A stretch of 64,000 bases of DNA from Gemmatimonadaceae bacterium (lineage in GTDB: Bacteria; Gemmatimonadota; Gemmatimonadetes; Gemmatimonadales; Gemmatimonadaceae), in NCBI GenBank assembly GCA_016720905.1, contig JADKJT010000024.1, positions 1 to 64,000 of the forward strand. The letters are read 5' to 3'. This document shows, piece by piece, positions 57,479 to 64,000 of this stretch (position 1 is the stretch's first letter; every line of letters begins with the position of its first letter). Under the pieces are notes generated by a model. That model was not told where the DNA came from. It was given only the letters and a program-made list of their open reading frames with translations, and made no database searches. The position numbers and the translations under genes are program-made.

Positions 57479-60015
57479 GTATCTCCACCGCCGCCGCGGG
57501 CGAGGCGCGGTTGTCACGCGCTGCCTCGGCGGCGGTGCGCACGGCCATACGGCTGGCGGGTGGCAACGAGGTCTGCTTCGTCTGCGCCGTGGATGATGAC
57601 GGGATGATCACCACGGCCCGAGCGGTGGCGCGTGGCGACGTGCGCAGCGTACTGGCGATGCCCGGCGTGGCGGAACGCGGCGAGATGCTGCTGCACAATC
57701 ATCCGTCGGGAGAGCTGTCGCCCAGCGATGCGGATCTCGATGTGGCCGCCCGCGTGCACGGGAACGGCATCGGCTTCGCCATCACCGACAACGACGCGGC
57801 TCGCGTGTATGTGGTGACGGAAGTGCCGCGCGCCGACCTGAAGGTCCCGGTGGATCTCGACGCTGTCGACGTCACGTTGGGGCCGTACGGGGCCATCGCG
57901 CAGGCCATGCAACGTGCCGATGGCCTGCGCGCCTATGAAGACCGGCCGGCACAACGCGCCATGGCCGCCGAAGTCACGCGAACCTTCAACGAGGGCGGCG
58001 TGGCCTTGTTGGAGGCCGGGACGGGGGTGGGCAAATCGCTGGGGTACCTCGTGCCGGCGCTCCGATGGGCGGCGGCCAATGGCGAGCGCACCGTCGTGTC
58101 GACGAACACCATCACGTTGCAGGAGCAGTTGGTCACCAAGGATCTGCCTTTCCTGCAGCGCGCGCTCAGTGACCAACCGGTGCGCTTCGCGCTCCTCAAG
58201 GGATGGCGCAACTATCTGTGCCTGCAACGTCTCGAACAGGCGCACGGCGCGGGGGCCGCGTTGTTCGAGGACGGGGTGGCCGGCGAGGTCGAGATCATCG
58301 CGCAGTGGGCCGAGCGCACCACCGACGGGTCCTTGGCCGACTTGCCGACGACGCCGCGCAATGAGGTGTGGGACGAAGTTGCCGCCGAACCGGATTTGTG
58401 CGGACGCCTCAAATGTTCGTTCTACGACAAGTGCTTCCTGTTCAAGGCGCGGAAGGAGGCCGCCTTGGCTGATGTCGTGGTGGTGAATCATCACTTGCTG
58501 CTGTCTGATGTCGCCGTGCGTCGCGTGTCGCAGAATTGGGAAGACGCTGCGGTGTTGCCGGCGTACAAACGTCTGGTGATTGACGAAGGCCACCATTTGG
58601 AAGACGCGGCCGCCGCGCACTTGGGCGCCTCGGTGACCCGACGCGCATTGGCGCGGCTGTTTGCACGACTGGAACGGCGCGGCAAGGGACTGCTGCCCGC
58701 GCTCGAAGCCCGCTTGCGCGGATGGAGCGACCTGCTGAGCACCGCCAGCCTCGATCTGGTGCAGGAGAAGCTGGTGCCGAGTGCCGCGACGGCACGTGAC
58801 CGGGCCCAACTGTTGTTCGAGTTGCTGACGGTGATGATGGCGGAGGAGAATGTGTCGGTGTTCCGGTTCACCGATGCGTTCGAACAGCATCCGGCGTGGA
58901 AAGGCGGCGTGGAGGTCACGCTGGCCGAACTGCTCATCGAAATCGGTGCGCTGGCCGAAGGGCTGCGACTCATTCGCGAACGCCTGGAAAGCGACGAGAA
59001 GAAAAGCGAGGAGCTGTCGCCGCTGCTGGGCGAAGTGCGCGGTGTCTCACGCCGCCTGGCCAATGCGGGCGATGCACTCGCACGCGCGCTACGCACGCCG
59101 CCGCCCGGTGCGCCGGTGGTGCGGTGGCTCGAACTCACCGGAAAGCCGGGTCCCGAGCGGAATATTGCGCTGCACTGTGTGCCGCTCGATCTGGCGCCGG
59201 TCTTGCGCGACGATCTGTTCGGTCGCGTGGAGAGTGCCATCGTGACCAGTGCGACGTTGGCCACCGAGGACGGATTCGAGTTCGTCGAGCGACGGCTGGG
59301 CATCGATGCGCTGGACATGCCGCGGACGTCGTTGGTGTTTCCGTCGCCATTCGACTATCCCACGCAGGCATTGCTGGTGCTTCCCGATGACCTGCCGGCA
59401 CCCAATCAGGATGCGCGCGCGCATCTGGCGGCAGTTGGTGAGCAACTGCGCGATCTGGTGGTGGCCAGCGACGGGGGATTGTTCGCGCTCTTCACCAGTC
59501 ATCGCGATGTGCGCGAGATGGCCGCGCAGATGCGTGACGCGGGATACGACGCGCGCTGGCCGTTGCTGGTGCACGGCGAGGAACCGCGTGACGTGCTGCT
59601 GCAGCGCTTTCGTGACAGCGGCCGTGCCGTGCTCCTGGGTACCGCGACGTTCTGGGAAGGTGTGGATGTGCCGGGCAACGCCCTGCGCGGGCTGCTGATT
59701 GCCAAGCTGCCGTTTCGCGTGCCCAGCGAACCGATGGTGGCCGCGCAGTGCGAGGCCATCGAGGCCCGCGGCGGCAATTCGTTCGGCGAATTCATGCTGC
59801 CACACGCCTCGTTGCGACTGAAACAGGGATTCGGCCGGTTGATTCGCACTGCCACGGATCGCGGCGTGGTAGTGATCAGCGACCCTCGGGTGTTGACGAA
59901 GAGATACGGGCGGGAATTGCTGGATGGTCTCCCCCCGGCCCGTCGGATTTCCGGCCCCTGGTCGCAATGCCGGGTGGAGGTGCGCAAGTTCTACAACACA
60001 GTACTTAGTACCTAG
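57475..60015 (+). CDS. JAMM (RadC-like) domain fused to a DinG-type DNA helicase
   Basis: An 846-residue fusion. Residues about 10-125 form a JAMM/RadC-like domain: catalytic Glu in GGNEVCFVCAVD (E32) and LLHNHPSGELSPSDADLDVA with the HxH (74, 76) and SxxD (84-87) metal motif. From about 150 on it is an XPD/DinG superfamily-2 helicase: EAGTGVGKS (Walker A, 180-188), NTITLQEQLV, cysteine cluster (NYLCLQR, DLCGRLKCSFYDKC) for an FeS cluster, VIDEGHHLED (DEAH-type box), then LFTSHRDVREMA, LLGTATFWEGVDVPGNAL and KQGFGRLIRT. Likely unwinds DNA or R-loops. Its C-terminal VLST and stop are encoded by a heptamer repeat. Last gene of the coupled operon. Confidence 0.85.
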   Translation: MSISTAAAGEARLSRAASAAVRTAIRLAGGNEVCFVCAVDDDGMITTARAVARGDVRSVLAMPGVAERGEMLLHNHPSGELSPSDADLDVAARVHGNGIGFAITDNDAARVYVVTEVPRADLKVPVDLDAVDVTLGPYGAIAQAMQRADGLRAYEDRPAQRAMAAEVTRTFNEGGVALLEAGTGVGKSLGYLVPALRWAAANGERTVVSTNTITLQEQLVTKDLPFLQRALSDQPVRFALLKGWRNYLCLQRLEQAHGAGAALFEDGVAGEVEIIAQWAERTTDGSLADLPTTPRNEVWDEVAAEPDLCGRLKCSFYDKCFLFKARKEAALADVVVVNHHLLLSDVAVRRVSQNWEDAAVLPAYKRLVIDEGHHLEDAAAAHLGASVTRRALARLFARLERRGKGLLPALEARLRGWSDLLSTASLDLVQEKLVPSAATARDRAQLLFELLTVMMAEENVSVFRFTDAFEQHPAWKGGVEVTLAELLIEIGALAEGLRLIRERLESDEKKSEELSPLLGEVRGVSRRLANAGDALARALRTPPPGAPVVRWLELTGKPGPERNIALHCVPLDLAPVLRDDLFGRVESAIVTSATLATEDGFEFVERRLGIDALDMPRTSLVFPSPFDYPTQALLVLPDDLPAPNQDARAHLAAVGEQLRDLVVASDGGLFALFTSHRDVREMAAQMRDAGYDARWPLLVHGEEPRDVLLQRFRDSGRAVLLGTATFWEGVDVPGNALRGLLIAKLPFRVPSEPMVAAQCEAIEARGGNSFGEFMLPHASLRLKQGFGRLIRTATDRGVVVISDPRVLTKRYGRELLDGLPPARRISGPWSQCRVEVRKFYNTVLST

Positions 60016-60069
60016 TACCTAGTACTTAGTACCTGGTACCTGGTACTTGGTACTTGGTACTTAGTACTC
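60000..60069. repeat. Heptamer tandem repeat, ten units
   Basis: Ten contiguous 7-bp units of consensus RGTACYT: AGTACTT, AGTACCT (x2), AGTACTT, AGTACCT, GGTACCT, GGTACTT (x3), AGTACTC. Each has a GTAC palindrome. The array supplies the last codons and stop (TAG 60013-60015) of the helicase gene and ends 19 bases before the FAH-family start at 60089. Confidence 0.85.
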
Positions 60070-60088
60070 ACTCCTCACTCCCTCTCCC

Positions 60089-60703
60089 ATGCAACTGGTT
60101 TTCGTAGGTCGCAATTACGCCGATCATGCCAAGGAAATGGGCAACGCGGTCCCCAAGGAGCCGTTGCTGTTCCTCAAGCCGCCATCGTCGATCATCAAGT
60201 CCGGCGAAGCCATTGTGCTGCACCCTGTATCCTCGCACATCGAATTTGAAGGGGAGATTGGTCTGGTGCTGGGCGGGCGCTTGCACCGAGCCAACGAAGT
60301 CGAGGCGCGCGCGGTACTCTCCCATATCGTGGCCATCAACGACGTATCCGCGCGGGACTTGCAGAAAAGCGATGGGCAGTGGGCACGCGCCAAGGGCCTC
60401 GACACGTTCTGTCCTTTGGGCGACCCGGCACCGGCACCAGCCGACCTGTCAGCTATCACACTGGTCACCACCGTGAACGGGGTCGAGTGCCAGCGGGCAC
60501 AGGCCAGCGACATGGTGTTCTCCATCCCCACGTTACTGGCGTACATTTCGCAGTACATCACGCTGCAGGCCGGTGACATCGTAGCCACTGGCACACCAGC
60601 CGGTACCAGAAAGTTGTCGCCGGGCGATATCGTGACGGTCGAGCTCTCGGATGGGTCGGGGTTGCTCAGTCGCGTGTCGAATCCTGTTGTTGCAGGCACC
60701 TGA
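60089..60703 (+). CDS. Fumarylacetoacetate hydrolase family protein
   Basis: A 204-residue short FAH-family enzyme, cytoplasmic, of the acylpyruvase / fumarylpyruvate hydrolase / oxaloacetate decarboxylase type. Seen: FVGRNYADHAKEMGN, EPLLFLKPPSSII, SSHIEFEGEIGLVLG (metal ligands in EFEGE), HIVAINDVSARDLQKSDGQW and the second ligand region GLDTFCPLGD, then GDIVATGTPAGTRKLSPGD. It cleaves or decarboxylates a C-C bond beside a 2-oxo acid. ATG 60089 lies just past the heptamer array; only CCCTCTCCC precedes it and no Shine-Dalgarno is seen, so expression may depend on the spacing set by the array. Confidence 0.88.
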   Translation: MQLVFVGRNYADHAKEMGNAVPKEPLLFLKPPSSIIKSGEAIVLHPVSSHIEFEGEIGLVLGGRLHRANEVEARAVLSHIVAINDVSARDLQKSDGQWARAKGLDTFCPLGDPAPAPADLSAITLVTTVNGVECQRAQASDMVFSIPTLLAYISQYITLQAGDIVATGTPAGTRKLSPGDIVTVELSDGSGLLSRVSNPVVAGT

Positions 60704-60731
60704 GCCTTTCGCAGGGGTAGAAGCCGCCGTC

Positions 60732-61766
60732 ATGACCCGCCCGACGTCCAGCTCCGAGTCGCCGCCAGGCGCTACACGCGATGCCCCCACAGGGAGATCG
60801 CGCCGGAAGGGTGTCCGTGAGCGGGCCCGAATCGGTGGAGCAGAACGTCCCAAGCGTTCGCCCAGAGCACTGGCCATCTCCGTGCTGGCGCACGTGGTGG
60901 TGGCCGTTGTAGTGGCCCAACTGCTCACCTTCGGTCATGGATTGTCCTCCTTTCTTAATTTCGGAAAGGACGCCGACAAGCAGGAACGGGTGACATATGT
61001 CGCCACCAAACCACGGCCCACCAAGGCTCAGCCCGCCACCCCGGCCACCAAGCCGGCCGCGCAGCCACAAACCGAGTTGACGGTTCCGGGGGCGACGACG
61101 GGCGGGAACGCCGAGCTCCCCAGTGCTCCGCCCGTGGTGGCGCGTGCCGATACCGGGAGCGGTGGCGCCATTGGCGGCACCGGGAATGGCGTCGGTGCGG
61201 TCGATCCCAACCTCAAGGGCGTCGCACCCTCGTACGGCGACAAGCGGGTCTGGCAGGGTCCTGTTGGCAACGGCGTGGCGCCGGGGCGCGACGGTGTTGA
61301 GCGACTGGACAGCATCATCGGCTATGCCATCACCTCGGCGCGCGACTCGCTCGATTCGCTCGCGCGCGCTCAGGGCAAGTATGGCAAGGCTCCGGGCGAC
61401 TGGACCACGAAGGACAAGAACGGCAACAAGTGGGGCTGGGACAATGCCGGCATCCGTCTGGGCAAAGTGGTGATCCCCAATGCGCTGTTGTCGCTGTTGC
61501 CGCTGAACGCGCAGGTGGGAATGTCGGGCAATTACACGGCGATGGAACGCGAACGGCGGCTGTCGCTGTCCCGCGCGGACATTCTCCGTATGTCCGATCG
61601 GACACTGGGCGACGCGGACTTCAAGAAGCTCGCGACCGAATTGCGGGATAGACGGGAGCGCGAACGACGCGATCGCCTCAGGGCCCCGAGTGCCTCGGTG
61701 GCGCCGGTGGCCCCATCGCCGCAGCCGCCCAAAGACGACGACCCCAAGGGGAATTCCCCGAACTGA
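60732..61766 (+). CDS. TonB-like single-span protein
   Basis: A 344-residue protein. After a basic, polar N-terminus (about 45 residues) comes one membrane span (ALAISVLAHVVVAVVVAQLL), then a proline/lysine/alanine-rich linker (ATKPRPTKAQPATPATKPAA) and a Gly/Asn-rich stretch, as in TonB and TolA-like energy couplers. The C-terminal half (LDSIIGYAITSARDSLDSLA, SLSRADILRMSDRTLGDADF) is helical and does not match a TonB_C domain, so TonB function is not shown. There are no ExbB or ExbD genes nearby. Stop TGA and the gltX stop form the palindrome TGATCA with no spacer between the genes. Confidence 0.6.
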   Translation: MTRPTSSSESPPGATRDAPTGRSRRKGVRERARIGGAERPKRSPRALAISVLAHVVVAVVVAQLLTFGHGLSSFLNFGKDADKQERVTYVATKPRPTKAQPATPATKPAAQPQTELTVPGATTGGNAELPSAPPVVARADTGSGGAIGGTGNGVGAVDPNLKGVAPSYGDKRVWQGPVGNGVAPGRDGVERLDSIIGYAITSARDSLDSLARAQGKYGKAPGDWTTKDKNGNKWGWDNAGIRLGKVVIPNALLSLLPLNAQVGMSGNYTAMERERRLSLSRADILRMSDRTLGDADFKKLATELRDRRERERRDRLRAPSASVAPVAPSPQPPKDDDPKGNSPN

Positions 61767-63230
61767 TCAGGCCAGCGCGTCGGATTTGAGGTAGTGCACG
61801 GCCGCGTCCAGCCTCGCCAGCGATCGCTCGCGCCCGATGTAGTGCAGCACCTCGAAGATGCCGGGACTGACCGTGAGGCCGACCAGGGCCACGCGCAGTG
61901 GCTGGAAGATCTTTCCGCCGGAGATTCCCAGTTCATCGGCCAGCTTGCGCAACGCATCTTCCATAGCGCCCAACTCCCACACCGGCAGCTCGGACAATCG
62001 CTCACGCGTGGCCGATAGAATTTCCGCCGCCGCCTTGGCATCACGCCACTGCTTGGTGACTGCTTCCGGATCGTACTCCACGGCGTCCTGAAAGTACGGC
62101 GCGGCCTGTCGCACGATATCGTCGATCACGCGCGAACGCACGCGCAGCAAGTCCAGCAGGCCGAGGTACCAGTCGCGACGCGCGTCAAGCGCTTCCCGTG
62201 TGGTGTAGCCGGCGCTCACCAGTGCCGGCGCCACGATGGGAGCGAGTTCGTCGAGCGCAATCAGCGCGAGGTGCTGGCCGTTCATCCACTCCAGCTTCTT
62301 CGTGTCAAAGATGGCGGCTTTCTTCTGCAAACCCCGCGTGTCGAATTTCTCGATCAGCTGCGGGATGGTCATGACCTCGGTATCGTCGCCCGGCGACCAG
62401 CCCAGCAGGGACAAGAAGTTGAGCATCGCGCCCGGCAACAGCCCCAGATGCTGATAGTCGCCAACCGCGGTTGCCCCATGCCGCTTTGACAGCTTCTTGC
62501 CGTCGGCGCCAAGGATCATCGGCACGTGCGCGAACTGCGGCACCTCCGCGCCCAGCGCGCGATACAGCAGGATCTGCTTCGGCGTGTTCGAGATGTGGTC
62601 ATCGCCGCGCATCACCAGCGTGATGCGCATGTCGATGTCATCGGAGACGACGGCCAGGTTGTACACCGGCGTTCCGTCGGACCGCAGGATGATGAAGTCC
62701 TCGATGTCCTTGTTGGGAAACGCGATGCGCTCATGCACGAGGTCATCCCATTCGGTCACCCCGTCGGGAACCCGGAAGCGAATGGCATATGGCTCGCCAC
62801 GCGTCAGGCGCGCTTCCGTCTCCGCCGCACTCAGTTCAGCGGTGACGCGGTCGAACTTGAAGGCGTCCCCGCGCGCTTCCGCTTCGGCGCGGAGCCGATC
62901 GATCTCGGCTGGCGGCGTGAAGTCGCGATAGGCGGCACCGGTCTCGAGCATCCGATGCGCGTCGGCGTAGTGGCGCGCGACATTGGCGCCCTGGTACACG
63001 ACCGGCTCATCCCACGTCAGCCCGAGCCACTCCAAACCTTCGAAGATGGCGCGTGTGCTTTCATCGGTGCTGCGCGCCCGGTCGGTGTCCTCGACGCGAA
63101 GTAGGAACACGCCGTTGTATTTGCGGGCGTACAGCCAATTGAACAGCGCCGTGCGCGCGCCGCCCACATGCAGAAAACCCGTGGGCGACGGTGCGAAACG
63201 CACGCGCGGGCGAACAACGTCTGACGACAT
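61767..63230 (-). CDS. gltX: Glutamyl-tRNA synthetase
   Basis: Charges tRNA-Glu (and possibly tRNA-Gln) with glutamate; class I aaRS. ATG 63230 gives MSSDVVRPRVRFAPSPTGFL with the HIGH-like HVGG; GTPVYNLAVVSDDIDMRITLV, HISNTPKQILLYRALG and the KMSKS-like KLSKRHG follow, then the helical anticodon-binding part (LEWMNGQHLALIALDELAPI, IGRERSLARLDAAVHYLKSD). 487 residues, normal. ATG 63257 would add a 9-residue lead without support. It lies downstream of tRNA-Ser and a strong terminator, so it has its own promoter that I could not place with confidence. Confidence 0.95.
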   Translation of the reverse strand: MSSDVVRPRVRFAPSPTGFLHVGGARTALFNWLYARKYNGVFLLRVEDTDRARSTDESTRAIFEGLEWLGLTWDEPVVYQGANVARHYADAHRMLETGAAYRDFTPPAEIDRLRAEAEARGDAFKFDRVTAELSAAETEARLTRGEPYAIRFRVPDGVTEWDDLVHERIAFPNKDIEDFIILRSDGTPVYNLAVVSDDIDMRITLVMRGDDHISNTPKQILLYRALGAEVPQFAHVPMILGADGKKLSKRHGATAVGDYQHLGLLPGAMLNFLSLLGWSPGDDTEVMTIPQLIEKFDTRGLQKKAAIFDTKKLEWMNGQHLALIALDELAPIVAPALVSAGYTTREALDARRDWYLGLLDLLRVRSRVIDDIVRQAAPYFQDAVEYDPEAVTKQWRDAKAAAEILSATRERLSELPVWELGAMEDALRKLADELGISGGKIFQPLRVALVGLTVSPGIFEVLHYIGRERSLARLDAAVHYLKSDALA

Positions 63231-63291
63231 ATCGAAACCGGACCCAGGGGTCGGCAAGCCGAACGAAAGAAAAAACCGCTACCAACAAGAA

Positions 63292-63322
63292 CGCGGGTCC
63301 GCTGCGGTGCAGCGAACCCGCG
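63292..63322 (-). terminator. Terminator of tRNA-Ser
   Basis: On the minus strand CGCGGGTTCGCTGC (63322-63309) and GCAGCGGACCCGCG (63305-63292) pair with one mismatch around ACC. A T-rich stretch (GTTCTTGTTGG, then a run of six Ts at 63270-63275) follows. It starts right after the tRNA 3' end. Confidence 0.65.
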
Positions 63323-63325
63323 GAG

Positions 63326-63414
63326 CGGAGAGGGCGGGATTCGAACCCGCGATAGAGGTTGCCCCCTATGCCGGTTTAGCAAACCGGTGCCTTCAGCCTC
63401 TCGGCCACCCCTCC
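63326..63414 (-). tRNA. tRNA-Ser (GCU anticodon)
   Basis: An 89-base tRNA with a full cloverleaf: acceptor GGAGGGG pairs with CCTCTCC; D-arm GGCCGAGAGGCTGAAGGC; anticodon arm CCGGTTTGCTAAACCGG with anticodon GCT, reading AGC/AGU; a long variable arm as expected for serine; T-arm GCGGGTTCGAATCCCGC; discriminator G73, the serine identity base. CCA is not encoded. Confidence 0.93.
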
Positions 63415-63450
63415 AAGCCGAAACGCACGTGCCGCGTCGGCCAAGTCAGC

Positions 63451-63479
63451 AATTTCACCTACGTGCTGTCCGGGGTCAA
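63451..63479 (-). promoter_or_regulatory. Possible promoter of tRNA-Ser
   Basis: On the minus strand TTGACC (63479-63474) lies 17 bases before GAAATT (63456-63451). The tRNA 5' end is 36 bases further. The -35 box matches five of six consensus bases; the -10 is weak. Confidence 0.35.
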
Positions 63480-63546
63480 CCGGTACCGCAAACACCCGTC
63501 GCAACAGAGGTTCACATGGTACGCGAATCCTCTCACTGGACCTCCA

Positions 63547-64000
63547 ATGCCTGCCAAGCGCTCAAGAACCACCAGGACCGCTTCCGCGTCCACGCGGAAA
63601 GCCATGGCGTCCTCCACGTCGCTCGTCACCACCAACACCAGCAAGACGCCGTTTGCCACGCGTGTTGACCTGCCGGCGAACACGCGGGCGGCGCTGGGGA
63701 TGATCCTGAACGAACGTCTCGCCGATTTCCTCGATCTCGAGCGTCAGGCGAAACAGGCGCACTGGAATGTGAAGGGGCCGCGATTCATGCCGTTGCATGT
63801 GTTGTTCGATGACGTCGCGGCGCTGGCTGTGGGCTGGTCGGATGACCTCGCCGAACGCGCGGTGCAGCTGGGCTGCGTGGCCGAAGGCACCGTGCAAGCG
63901 ATCGCCGCGCATAGCGAACTGCCCACATGCCCGTTGAACGCGGCCGGTGCCGACGAATGGGTGCACGTGGTGGCCGAGGCGCTCGCCTTCTGCGCCAACG
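63547..64000 (+). CDS. dps: Dps-family ferritin-like protein, 3' partial
   Basis: A DNA-binding ferritin-like protein that oxidises and stores iron using H2O2 and protects DNA in stationary phase. Runs off the right edge. Seen: a basic N-terminal tail (MPAKRSRTTRTASASTRKAM, likely DNA-binding), then ALGMILNERLADFLDLERQA and KQAHWNVKGPRFMPLHVLFDD, which carries the ferroxidase ligands at the dimer interface (His of AHWNVKG, Asp of LFDD), and DDLAERAVQLGCVAEGTVQA. ATG 63547 is taken for the basic tail; ATG 63604 with GGAAAG upstream is the alternative. Convergence or partners beyond the window are unknown. Confidence 0.85.
   Translation, partial: MPAKRSRTTRTASASTRKAMASSTSLVTTNTSKTPFATRVDLPANTRAALGMILNERLADFLDLERQAKQAHWNVKGPRFMPLHVLFDDVAALAVGWSDDLAERAVQLGCVAEGTVQAIAAHSELPTCPLNAAGADEWVHVVAEALAFCAN

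Noticed and set aside
60732..61766. Calling the protein tonB
   Set aside because: The single span and Pro-rich linker fit, but the C-terminal domain does not match TonB_C by eye.

Overview
The window looks like a chromosomal segment of a Gemmatimonadota (Gemmatimonas-like) bacterium. The DNA is GC-rich. The gene content is typical of that phylum: a PadR regulator coupled to a fused MacB-type (ADOP) permease, a Ser/Thr kinase fused to TolB-like and TPR parts, a VPS10/sortilin-like propeller protein, a very large propeller-amidohydrolase, TonB-dependent receptors, a PEP-CTERM protein and many Tat- or Sec-exported enzymes. The taxonomic assignment is inference from gene families; no rRNA is present.

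Layout. 1-6.8 kb holds four badly frameshifted exported proteins: a YVTN propeller, an LVIVD-repeat protein, the C-terminal part of a DUF5916 protein, and a TonB-dependent receptor. 6.8-14.6 kb holds an FAD oxidoreductase with one frameshift, an AarF/ABC1 kinase with two small proteins, a Ser/Thr kinase and a PEP-CTERM protein. 14.8-24.3 kb holds a VPS10-like protein, a fragment of an HpcH/HpaI-type aldolase, a non-biological-looking poly-G block near 18.8 kb, a propeller-amidohydrolase and an M20 peptidase, all carrying indels. From 24.3 kb to the end every recognised gene is intact. This lopsided distribution of frameshifts points to sequence or assembly error in the first 24 kb rather than to a pseudogene island.

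24.3-36.4 kb: an ankyrin protein, an MFS carrier, two small exported proteins, an ornithine-cyclodeaminase-family enzyme, then a minus-strand run (GH29 fucosidase, exported LanC-like protein, CobW-family GTPase), a TonB-dependent receptor and a small HExxH protein. 36.4-48.6 kb: PadR-ADOP with a well-defined promoter and palindromic operator; a coupled YfcC-type carrier and HExxH protein; a coupled epimerase and esterase; a coupled housekeeping operon (pdxJ, Hpt-like protein, flippase-like protein, ispE); a lipoprotein; and methylmalonyl-CoA epimerase.

48.7-60.0 kb is the most striking stretch: seven plus-strand genes (trxA, rsmI, DUF4159, a 1240-residue DUF4175-like coiled-coil membrane protein, a TPR protein, an 'AsnB-like' protein of unknown function, and a JAMM-DinG fusion helicase). 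Each start codon overlaps the stop of the gene before it, so they are probably translationally coupled. The operon ends in ten 7-bp tandem repeats; a second heptamer array lies at 19.2 kb. The window closes with a fumarylacetoacetate-hydrolase-family enzyme, a TonB-like single-span protein, gltX, tRNA-Ser(GCU) and a Dps gene that runs off the edge.
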